From Verrucomicrobiota bacterium (lineage in GTDB: Bacteria > Verrucomicrobiota > Verrucomicrobiia > Limisphaerales > JADLHS01): a stretch of 7,893 nt of DNA. The DNA lies in contig JANYBF010000161.1 of NCBI GenBank assembly GCA_025360895.1, positions 1 through 7,893 on the forward strand, in the 5' to 3' direction. Below, piece after piece: positions 1 through 6,799 of this stretch; position 1 is the stretch's first letter, and each line of letters begins with the position of its first letter. The position numbers were made by a program, and so were the translations under genes. The notes beneath the pieces are model-generated. The model was not told where the DNA came from. It was given only the letters and a program-made list of their open reading frames with translations, and searched no databases.

Positions 1-1
1 G

Positions 2-1183
2 CTACCGCTCAACCGTTCACATGATCACCATGCTTTATTTCGTGGCTGGCAAACTCCGTTTCCCTCAGTTCTGAGGCTCCACCGAAATCAGCGAAGAACC
101 GAATTTGTCGAATTGTTCAACCGCGGCACCAATGCGGTGGACCTTGGTAAATGGCGATTGCGCGGTGGGATCAGTTTCAATTTTCCGACCGGGACGATCC
201 TTGGTGCTGGCGGTTATCTGGTGATCGCGGCGGATCGGACCAATCTCCTCGCCGCGCACCCTGGGCTGTCGCCGGCGCTGACTTTGGGCGATTTCTCCGG
301 GAAACTCGGTAATGGTGGCGACACGATTACGCTTCAGACGCCGGATGATCTGGTGGCCACCAATTTACTCGGCCAACTCGTCACCAACAAAATTCACATC
401 GCGGTGGACAGTGTTTCGTATGGCGGCGGTGGGCGTTGGGGCGTTTGGGCGGACGGCGGCGGCAGCAGCCTGGAGCGCGTGGATGCCCACGCCGACGCCC
501 GGCTGGCAGCGAATTGGGCGGATAGCGACGAAACCGCCAAGAGCGGCTGGACGACGGTTGAATTCACGGGGTTGCTCGACAATGGCGCCATGGCCGGCGC
601 CGATCAGTTGCAACTGATGCTGCTTGGCGCGGGCGAGTGTCTGGTGGACAATGTGGAAGTCATTCCGGAAGGTGGCAGCAACGTGCTGCCGAATGGGACT
701 TTTGAAAGCGGCGTCGCCGGTTGGTTTTTCCAAGGCACTCATGAAGCTTCCTATGCGGAGACCAACGCCGGGTTCAGCAGCAGCCGCTCGCTGCATGTCG
801 TCGCCAGCGACCGCGGCGACACGGGGGCCAACCGCATTCGCGTCGTCCTCTCGCAGAGCCTCAACGCGGGCACGACGGCCACTCTGCGCGCCAAGGTGAA
901 ATGGCTGAAGGGTAATCCGGATCTCCTCCTCCGCCTCCACGGCAACTGGCTCGAAGCCGCCGGCCCCACGATTGCCACGCGCAATCTCGGCACGCCGGGC
1001 GCCCGCAACAGCCGCTTCGTCACGAACGCCGCACCCGCCATCACCGAAGTTACCCACATGCCCGTCCTGCCAGCGGCGGGGCAGGCGATCGTCGTCACCG
1101 CGCGCGTCGCGGATCCTGACGGCCGGCCTCGCTGGTGTTACGCTACCGGGCCGACCCCGGAGCCAATTACACCGGGGTGCTGA
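2..1183 (+). CDS. 5' part of giant lamin-tail/CotH protein (partial, ends in a frameshift)
   Basis: This is the front part of a large secreted modular protein; the start codon and any signal peptide are outside the window. Frame 2 is open from base 2, but recognisable protein begins only near 101 (EFVELFNRGTNAVDLG). That is the start of a lamin-tail domain, continuing through GGYLVIAADR and GGGSSLERVDAHAD to LAANWADSDE at 503-532. Next, about 535-960, is a beta-sandwich-like stretch (VLPNGTFESGVAGWFFQG, then RLHGNWLEA) resembling carbohydrate-binding modules. The LTD tail NLGTPGARNSR follows at 983-1015, then VVTARVADPDG at about 1090-1123. The last roughly 20 codons, to the stop at 1181-1183, look like out-of-frame translation, because the natural continuation is in frame 1. 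This gene and the next CDS are best read as one gene. The family is known from many secreted Verrucomicrobia proteins; the exact role is unknown, and ligand binding at the cell surface is an inference. Confidence 0.8.
   Translation, partial: LPLNRSHDHHALFRGWQTPFPSVLRLHRNQRRTEFVELFNRGTNAVDLGKWRLRGGISFNFPTGTILGAGGYLVIAADRTNLLAAHPGLSPALTLGDFSGKLGNGGDTITLQTPDDLVATNLLGQLVTNKIHIAVDSVSYGGGGRWGVWADGGGSSLERVDAHADARLAANWADSDETAKSGWTTVEFTGLLDNGAMAGADQLQLMLLGAGECLVDNVEVIPEGGSNVLPNGTFESGVAGWFFQGTHEASYAETNAGFSSSRSLHVVASDRGDTGANRIRVVLSQSLNAGTTATLRAKVKWLKGNPDLLLRLHGNWLEAAGPTIATRNLGTPGARNSRFVTNAAPAITEVTHMPVLPAAGQAIVVTARVADPDGRPRWCYATGPTPEPITPGC
1117..1135 (+). other. Apparent -1 frameshift (one missing base) in the giant gene
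   Basis: Frame 2 reads VTARVADPDG up to about 1123 and then becomes unconvincing (RPRWCYATGP). Frame 1 has a TGA at 1117-1119 and from about 1126 reads ASLVLRYRADPGANYTG, the natural continuation. Adding one base after GACGGCC (for example T) gives DPDG-LASLVLRYRADPG without a break. The local sequence GGCCGGCC is a GC-rich palindrome, not a classic slippery heptamer. A sequencing or assembly error is the simplest explanation; a true inactivating mutation is the alternative. Confidence 0.8.
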
Positions 1184-4100
1184 TGAGCTATCGTGGGGCG
1201 GGCCTCTACAGCGCGTCGGTGCCGGGCCTGGCGACGGGTGCGCGGCTCGCTTATTACCTGGAAGCGGTGGACAACGGTTCGCCGCGGGCCACGAGTCGCT
1301 TTCCGGCGGACGCTCCGACTCGCGAATGCCTGGTGGTCTTTGGCGAAACGGTTCCGGCGGGTTCGTTCGGGGCGTATCGGCTCTGGGTCACCCAGACGAA
1401 TGTCACGCGCTGGGCCACGCGCGAAAAAAATAGCAATAGCCCGCTGGATGGCACGTTTGTCTGCGGTGACTTCCGCGTGATTTACAACGTCAGCACAATC
1501 TACAGCGGCAGCCCCTGGCACACGCCGGGTTACAATTCACCGGAAGGAAACATCTGTGATTACGAAGTGAATCTGCCCAAGGATGACAAGCTACTGGGCG
1601 TCGAGGATTTCGTGCTGGCGACCATTGGCAATTTGAACAGCGATCCCACCTACCAGGCCGAGCAGACGGCCTTCTGGCTGGGGCGCAAGCTGGGCGCGCC
1701 GTACCTGCATCGCCGTTATGTGCGCGTTTTCTTCAATGGTCAGCAGCGCGGCAATGTCTATGAAGACTCGCAGCAACCCAGCGGCGAGGTGGTGACTCAG
1801 TTCTTCCCGGATGATGACAAGGGGAGTCTGCACAAGATCGAAGATTGGTTCGAGTTTAATGACAGCGGCGACGGCAAGCTGGGCAACGTGGATGCGACCT
1901 TGGAGGATTTCACCACGGCCGGTGCGGCCAAAAAAACCGCCCGCTACCGTTGGAACTGGCGGCCCCGGGCCGTGCGTGAGTCGGCCAATGACTTCACCAA
2001 TCTCTTCACGCTGGTGGATGCCATGAATGCCCCGCAGCCGGAGCCGTATCGTGCCCGGGTGGCCGATCTCGTGGACGTGGATCGTTTCATGCGCGTGCTG
2101 GCTGCCGAGCGCATTGTTGGCAACTGGGACAGTTACGGCTACTCGCGCGGCAAGAATATGTATGCCTACAAGCCGGAGGACAGCGGCTGGGTCCTGCTGC
2201 CGTGGGACATTGATTTCGTCCTGAACATGGGCGGCAATTCCCCTACGGATTCTCTCTTCGGGAGCAACGAACCGCTCCTCGACCGTTTTCGCGCGTTCCC
2301 CGAATTCCAGCGCGCTTACTGGCGGGCGATGGAGGATGCGGTCAACGGACCGCTGCAAGCTGCCACCCTGGCGGCTCACCTTGACCCCAAATACAACGGG
2401 CTCCTCGCCAACGGCGTTGGCCCGGACTCGCCGCAAGGCATCAAGGACTATGTGGCGCAACGGCGTAGTTATATCCTCGGTGAACTTGCGACCGTGAATG
2501 CCGGTTTTGGCGTGAGCGGCGCAACCGACTACACCACCAATCGCAATCTGGTCACACTCAGCGGCACCGCGCCCATCAAGGTCAAGACGATCACGGTGAA
2601 CGGGATCCCCGCAGCCGTGACCTGGACCGGGGTCAACTCTTGGACGCTGCGTTACGCACTGGCTGGCGGTACGAACACCCTGATTGTTGCGGGAATGGAT
2701 CAGCGCGGGCAACCGGTGGCGGGCGCCACTACGACCGTCACCATCCGCTACACGGGCACGGTCGAACTCCCCGAGGACAAACTCGTCATCAATGAGATTA
2801 TGTACCATTCGCTGGTGCCGGATGCGGGCTTCATTGAGTTGCACAACACCTCGGTTGCCAATGCGTTTGATCTCTCCAACTGGCGGATTGAAGGTGCCGA
2901 CTGCGTTCTACCGGCCGGCACGGTCATCGAACCGGGCGGGTTCGTGGTGGTTGCGGCGGACCGGACCGTCTTCGCGGCCACCTACGGCAGCAGCATCCCG
3001 GTGTCCGGTGAATATGCCGGTCAGTTGGACAACGGCGGCGAGACGTTAAAGCTCGTGCGCCCCGGCGCGACACCGGCCGCGGATCAGATCATTGACCGGG
3101 TCACTTACGATGACGAACTGCCTTGGCCGTCATCGGCGGATGGCGCAGGCTCTTCGTTGCAGTTGATTGACCCCGCCCAGGACAATAACCGGATCGCCAA
3201 CTGGGCCGCGGCGCCCGCCGGGTCCGTCGGGCCGACCAACGCGCCGATCACCTTGCTGACCATCACCAACGACTCGCGTTATGAACAGACCGCAAATCTG
3301 GATGGCGTGAACTGGATGGCCTTCGGTTATAGCGACACCGCCTGGCCCAGCAACCGGGCCCTGTTTTACGTCGAGGACGCCGCGTTGTCCGAACCGAAAA
3401 ACACTCCGCTCACGATTGGTCGCACGACCTATTACTTCCGGACGCATTTTAATTTCAGCGGGCAACCCGGTGCCGTGGGCCTGAAACTGCGTACGGTGAT
3501 TGACGATGGTGCGGTGTTTTACCTCAACGGGGTGGAGGTACTCCGCCCGGGGATGGATGGGGGGGCGATAAGTTACAGCACCCTGGCAACTAATCTGGTC
3601 GGCGACGCCGCGTGGGACGGCCCGTTCACCATTCCCGCCGGCAGCCTGGTCGCGGGCGATAATGTGCTCGCCGTCGAAGTCCACCAGGCGACCACCAACA
3701 GCAGCGATATCGTCTTCGGTTGCGAATTGATTGCCGAGCCGTCGTCCGTCATCGCCAAATATACGCCCGGGGCGCCAAATTCCAGGCGCAGCTCCCTGCC
3801 GACGTTTCCGGCCGTTTGGCTCAACGAGGTTCTGCCCAACAACGTCAACGGCCTCGCCGATCGCTTCGGTGACCGCGATCCGTGGGTGGAACTCTACTCC
3901 GCGAACACCAATGCCTTCAGCTTGGGTGGATTCTACCTCACCGACACTTACACTAATTTGATGAAGTGGCCGTTTCCGGCCGCCGTTACGTTAACCAACC
4001 GCCAAAGTCTGGTGGTGTGGCTCGATGGCGAACCCGGCGAATCCATCAATAGTGAGTTGCACACCAGTTTCCGGCTCTCCCCCAACTCTGGCACCGTGGC

Positions 4101-5799
4101 CCTTGTCTGGTCCAATGCCTTCGGCATCCAGGTAATGGACTACTTGAATTACAATATCCCCAGCGCGGGTCGCTCTTACGGTGACTACCCGGACGGCAAC
4201 GTCAGTGGTCGGCAGGAGTTCACCCTCATCACTCCGGGTGCGACCAACAATCCGCTGGCCGCTCCGCTGAACGTCTCCATCAACGAATGGCTCGCCGACA
4301 ATGCTGGCACGCTGGCGGACCCGGCAGATGGCCAGTTCGAAGACTGGTTCGAGCTCTACAATCCCGGCGATCAGACGGTGGATTTGGGCGGCTATTACCT
4401 CACCGATACACTCACGAATACGACGAAATGGCTGATCCCTTCGGGCACCGCGATTCCGGCCCACGGCTTTCTGCTCGTCTGGGCTGATAGCGAACCCGGG
4501 CAGAATCTCCCCGGCGGCGATCTTCACGCTGATTTTTCTCTGAGCAAGGGCGGGGAAGCCATCGGTCTTTACGGGGCGGGCGGCGTGCTGATTGACGCCG
4601 TCACTTTCGGCGCCCAGACGACTGATACAGTGGAAGGTCGCTTCCCGGACGGGTCGGCCACGATCCGCACCCTCACCCAGCCCAGCCCGCGCAGCGCCAA
4701 TCTGCTGACCCAGAGCAACAGCCCGCCGACGCTCGCCGCCATCGCCAATAAAGTGATTGCCGCCGGAAGTCTGCTGACTTTCACAGCCACGGCCACCGAC
4801 TCCAACTTCCCGCCCCAGACGCTCAGTTTCTCCCTTGACCCCGGCGCCCCGGCCGGCGCGGGAGTAAATCCCACCAATGGCGTCTTCACTTGGATTCCGA
4901 TCACTGCGCAGGCGCCGGGTAACTACTCGATCACCTTACGTGTCACGGACAATGGGGGACCGCCGTTGAGTCACACGCGTGCTTTCACCGTGCAGGTGAA
5001 CATAGCGAACACGGCGCCGACCCTGGGCACCTTGGGGAGCCGGGTTGTTAGCGAAGGCAGTTCGTTGAGCGTGATCGCCGCTGGCAGTGACACCGATGTC
5101 CCCGCCCAAACCCTGACTTACTCGCTTGATGCTGGGTACCCTCCCGGCATGACCATCAACGCCAACTCCGGCCAGATCAGTTGGACGCCGACCGAGGCGC
5201 AAGGACCCGGGAGTTTTCCGGTGACAGTCCGCGTGACGTATAATGGCGAACCGCCGTTGAGCGCCACGCAACCGCTGTCCGTGTCCGTAAGCGAAGTGAA
5301 CTTACCACCGGTGCTCGGCTTCATCCCGAGTGTCACCAATCATGTCGGTGCCGCGATCCAATTTAACGTCTCCGCCACCGATCCGGATGCGCCGGTGAAT
5401 TCGCTTAGCTTCAGTCTCGATCCGGGAGCGCCAGCGGGTGCGGTCGTGAATGCGGCTACCGGTCTGTTTCAATGGACGCCGTCGGCTTTGGCAACCAATA
5501 TCTTGACGCTGCGTGTGACCGACAATGGCACGCCCGCGCTCAACGACACTCAGTCCTTCACGATTGTAGTTGGATCGCCGATCCAGTTGACGGGCATCGT
5601 GTTTGGGCCAGCCAACCAGCAGATGGTGAATTGGAGCGCGCTGCCCGGTCGAAGTTATCAGTTGGAAACCGCCACCAATGCGGCAGTCAGTTGGACGGCG
5701 TTGGGCAGCGTTATTACTGCGGTGGGGCCGACCGCCACGGCAACCAACATCGTGCCAGCGAATGGAATTCGCTTCTACCGCGTGCGCCTCACTAACTGA
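1135..5799 (+). CDS. Giant CotH-kinase / lamin-tail multidomain secreted protein (main part)
   Basis: This 1554-residue frame continues the preceding fragment; the GTG at 1135 is probably not a real start. Residues about 80-455 resemble the CotH kinase family: DYEVNLPKDDKLLG, FWLGRKLGAPYLHRRYVRVF, GNWDSYGYSRGKNMY (Asp332, Asn341) and LLPWDID (residues 354-360, Asp358 and Asp360). Bacillus CotH phosphorylates spore coat proteins; these acidic residues are plausible metal/ATP ligands, but activity here is inferred. Residues about 459-541 form an Ig-like module. LTD2 starts at 549 (KLVINEIMYH). A galactose-binding-like module spans about 706-870 (DDGAVFYLNGVEVL), followed by the tail YTPGAPNS. 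LTD3 is at about 893-1038 and LTD4 at about 1043-1195. Three cadherin/Ig-like modules occupy 1197-1480. A C-terminal beta module ends in RFYRVRLTN, a form common in secreted Verrucomicrobia proteins. There is no LPXTG or PEP-CTERM anchor. Extracellular location is inferred from the domains. Confidence 0.88.
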   Translation: MLRYRADPGANYTGVLMSYRGAGLYSASVPGLATGARLAYYLEAVDNGSPRATSRFPADAPTRECLVVFGETVPAGSFGAYRLWVTQTNVTRWATREKNSNSPLDGTFVCGDFRVIYNVSTIYSGSPWHTPGYNSPEGNICDYEVNLPKDDKLLGVEDFVLATIGNLNSDPTYQAEQTAFWLGRKLGAPYLHRRYVRVFFNGQQRGNVYEDSQQPSGEVVTQFFPDDDKGSLHKIEDWFEFNDSGDGKLGNVDATLEDFTTAGAAKKTARYRWNWRPRAVRESANDFTNLFTLVDAMNAPQPEPYRARVADLVDVDRFMRVLAAERIVGNWDSYGYSRGKNMYAYKPEDSGWVLLPWDIDFVLNMGGNSPTDSLFGSNEPLLDRFRAFPEFQRAYWRAMEDAVNGPLQAATLAAHLDPKYNGLLANGVGPDSPQGIKDYVAQRRSYILGELATVNAGFGVSGATDYTTNRNLVTLSGTAPIKVKTITVNGIPAAVTWTGVNSWTLRYALAGGTNTLIVAGMDQRGQPVAGATTTVTIRYTGTVELPEDKLVINEIMYHSLVPDAGFIELHNTSVANAFDLSNWRIEGADCVLPAGTVIEPGGFVVVAADRTVFAATYGSSIPVSGEYAGQLDNGGETLKLVRPGATPAADQIIDRVTYDDELPWPSSADGAGSSLQLIDPAQDNNRIANWAAAPAGSVGPTNAPITLLTITNDSRYEQTANLDGVNWMAFGYSDTAWPSNRALFYVEDAALSEPKNTPLTIGRTTYYFRTHFNFSGQPGAVGLKLRTVIDDGAVFYLNGVEVLRPGMDGGAISYSTLATNLVGDAAWDGPFTIPAGSLVAGDNVLAVEVHQATTNSSDIVFGCELIAEPSSVIAKYTPGAPNSRRSSLPTFPAVWLNEVLPNNVNGLADRFGDRDPWVELYSANTNAFSLGGFYLTDTYTNLMKWPFPAAVTLTNRQSLVVWLDGEPGESINSELHTSFRLSPNSGTVALVWSNAFGIQVMDYLNYNIPSAGRSYGDYPDGNVSGRQEFTLITPGATNNPLAAPLNVSINEWLADNAGTLADPADGQFEDWFELYNPGDQTVDLGGYYLTDTLTNTTKWLIPSGTAIPAHGFLLVWADSEPGQNLPGGDLHADFSLSKGGEAIGLYGAGGVLIDAVTFGAQTTDTVEGRFPDGSATIRTLTQPSPRSANLLTQSNSPPTLAAIANKVIAAGSLLTFTATATDSNFPPQTLSFSLDPGAPAGAGVNPTNGVFTWIPITAQAPGNYSITLRVTDNGGPPLSHTRAFTVQVNIANTAPTLGTLGSRVVSEGSSLSVIAAGSDTDVPAQTLTYSLDAGYPPGMTINANSGQISWTPTEAQGPGSFPVTVRVTYNGEPPLSATQPLSVSVSEVNLPPVLGFIPSVTNHVGAAIQFNVSATDPDAPVNSLSFSLDPGAPAGAVVNAATGLFQWTPSALATNILTLRVTDNGTPALNDTQSFTIVVGSPIQLTGIVFGPANQQMVNWSALPGRSYQLETATNAAVSWTALGSVITAVGPTATATNIVPANGIRFYRVRLTN
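3811..4716 (+). repeat. Tandem lamin-tail domains LTD3 and LTD4 (protein-level repeat)
   Basis: Two consecutive copies of a lamin-tail module lie inside the giant gene. Matching blocks are WLNEVLPNN / SINEWLADN at the starts, DPWVELYSANTNAFSLGGFY / EDWFELYNPGDQTVDLGGYY, LTDTYTNLMKW / LTDTLTNTTKW, LVVWLDGEPGESI / LLVWADSEPGQNL, ELHTSFRLS / DLHADFSLS, and YGDYPDG / EGRFPDG. Both end in a TPGATN- or QPSPRS-type tail. They resemble each other more than either resembles LTD1 or LTD2, which suggests a local duplication followed by divergence. Lamin-tail domains are immunoglobulin-fold modules found in many secreted bacterial proteins, often beside enzymes or adhesion modules. Confidence 0.8.
4720..5574 (+). 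repeat. Three tandem cadherin/Ig-like modules near the C-terminus
   Basis: Three modules of about 90-96 residues follow one another. Each starts with a PPxL or APTLG element, has a TD/SD acidic motif (TDSNFPPQTLSFSLD, SDTDVPAQTLTYSLD, TDPDAPVNSLSFSLD), then G(V/Q/L)-(F/I)-x-W-(I/T)-P, and ends in RVTDNG or a variant plus PPLS/PALN. Modules 1 and 3 share the exact stretch LDPGAPAGA, while module 2 has LDAGYPPGM. The layout fits putative-Ig (He_PIG) or cadherin-like folds, which act as stalks or adhesion modules and may bind calcium. Calcium binding is inferred only from the acidic motifs. Confidence 0.78.
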
Positions 5800-5831
5800 G
5801 GATCAGTTTTTCAAAGCTACCGGGCACGAAA

Positions 5832-5877
5832 CGCCAACCAGGGTAGCCGCCGAAGTGCGGCGGCGGCTGGGCTGGCG
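5832..5877. terminator. GC-rich imperfect hairpin between convergent genes (possible terminator or palindromic repeat)
   Basis: A perfect 7-bp stem, GCCGCCG (5846-5852) with CGGCGGC (5858-5864), encloses the loop AAGTG. It extends outward through CCAG (5838-5841) with CTGG (5867-5870) and CGCCA (5832-5836) with TGGCG (5873-5877), separated by small internal loops. That gives 16 base pairs within 46 bases. The position between two convergent stop codons suits a two-way terminator, but neither side has a proper T-tract, so intrinsic termination is uncertain. It could instead be a dispersed palindromic (REP-like) element or a transcript-end structure. The rest of the 5800-5933 gap shows nothing else I recognise. 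Confidence 0.35.
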
Positions 5878-5933
5878 GCGCAAAAAGTCCATCAACTTAC
5901 GTCGGTGGTTGAGAAGTTTGTGAAAGTTCGGGA

Positions 5934-6719
5934 TTAGTTGAGCCGGAAGCTTGAACGTTCCCGCAGCCAGTAGTAATCCGTGGGCGGCACCGCCGCAAAG
6001 CCACCGCCCGCCCCGCCTTTAACTGCCGGGCGAATCGTGTCGGCAATCACCCAACGATGCGTTTCAATGTGCCCGTCCGCGAATGACAGGTTCGCCGCGC
6101 CGTTGTGGTGGGAGGCGGGTAGATTACCCCACTTGTCCTCGCCGAGCCGGTTCATGAAAAAACCGTCGTTGAGGGTGTCGGGATGTTCATCCAGAAAAAC
6201 AAATGTACCGGAAGGCGCTTTGATTTCCGTCAGCTTGAAAAACTGCGCGTACGTCGGATTGAACTTGTTGGTCAATACGCCCGGATTGCCGACCAAAGAA
6301 TTCATGGAATAACTGCGGGTGCGCGGTCCATTCTGAGCCAGCGCGCGATCGGACGGGCATTTGTAAACTGCCGTGTTGAGGGCGAGCAGGGGCGTGAGCT
6401 TGCCGCTGATCAGGTAGGCGACATTGGTGTTTTCCTCCGCCGTTCCCCAATCCATGACATTGTTCACCCAGTTCTGCCGCTCAGTTCGAGTTTCATCAAT
6501 GCCATGGTTGTTGACCAACCACTCGCCATTCTCGTCCGGGTAGAGACTCCAGGCCAGCGCCAGTTGCCGGATGTTGTTGATGCAACCAACCGTCTGTGCC
6601 CTGGTTTTAGCGCCACTTAGCGCCGGCAGCAGCATCGCCGCAAGAATGGCAATAGTTGCGATCACCACGAGCAGTTCAATGAGGGTAAACCCCTTTTTGT
6701 TCAACGGAGATAATTTCAT
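5934..6719 (-). CDS. Type II secretion/type IV prepilin-like protein with H-X9-DG motif
   Basis: A 261-residue pseudopilin-like protein. With the ATG at 6717-6719 the leader is MKLSPLNKKG, followed directly by FTLIELLVVIATIAILAAML. This is a typical prepilin cleavage site after Gly10, with Glu15 (Glu5 of the mature protein) and a long hydrophobic helix. A GTG at 6747-6749 would add ten residues; I prefer the ATG because the leader then has the usual length, although neither start has a clear Shine-Dalgarno sequence. Typical family blocks follow: GCINNIRQLALAWSLYPDENG, then YKCPSD, then HNGAANLSFADG, which is His205-X9-Asp215-Gly216. The last marks the prepilin-type processing-associated H-X9-DG family (DUF1559-like). 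Prepilin peptidase should cleave it, leaving it membrane-anchored or in a pseudopilus. These proteins are highly multiplied in Planctomycetes and Verrucomicrobia, and their exact function is unknown. It lies downstream of the oxidoreductase gene on the same strand. Confidence 0.9.
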   Translation of the reverse strand: MKLSPLNKKGFTLIELLVVIATIAILAAMLLPALSGAKTRAQTVGCINNIRQLALAWSLYPDENGEWLVNNHGIDETRTERQNWVNNVMDWGTAEENTNVAYLISGKLTPLLALNTAVYKCPSDRALAQNGPRTRSYSMNSLVGNPGVLTNKFNPTYAQFFKLTEIKAPSGTFVFLDEHPDTLNDGFFMNRLGEDKWGNLPASHHNGAANLSFADGHIETHRWVIADTIRPAVKGGAGGGFAAVPPTDYYWLRERSSFRLN

Positions 6720-6799
6720 TTTTGGCAGGGTGTTAGATCGATCGTTCACGCTCCAGATCCGTTTACTGTTTCACACTTCGCGCGCTGATTCATTCCGGC

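Noticed and set aside
365..1057. A 230-codon minus-strand open frame opposite LTD1.
   Set aside because: Antisense to recognisable LTD and beta-sandwich coding sequence, with Ala/Arg-rich composition and no domain; a shadow frame.
1424..1430. A run of seven A bases (and another near 1930) as possible programmed slippage sites.
   Set aside because: The main frame runs through both without a break, and no alternative frame product makes sense; ordinary Glu-Lys-Asn and Lys-Lys codons.
1591..2844. A 417-codon open frame on the minus strand under the CotH region.
   Set aside because: It lies entirely antisense to a well-recognised coding region, has low-complexity Arg/Gly/Val/His-rich composition and no recognisable motif; it is explained by the GC-rich codon use of the real gene.
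3991..4527. A 178-codon minus-strand open frame opposite LTD3/LTD4.
   Set aside because: It overlaps a clearly coding repeat on the plus strand and shows no family signature.
5678..5923. A plus-strand frame extending past the giant gene's stop into the intergenic hairpin.
   Set aside because: It starts inside the real C-terminal module in another frame, and its end is Arg-rich translation of the palindrome; not convincing as a gene.
6736..6743. GATCGATC palindrome just upstream of the prepilin start, as a possible operator.
   Set aside because: Too short and common to support a regulator site; there are no flanking promoter elements.
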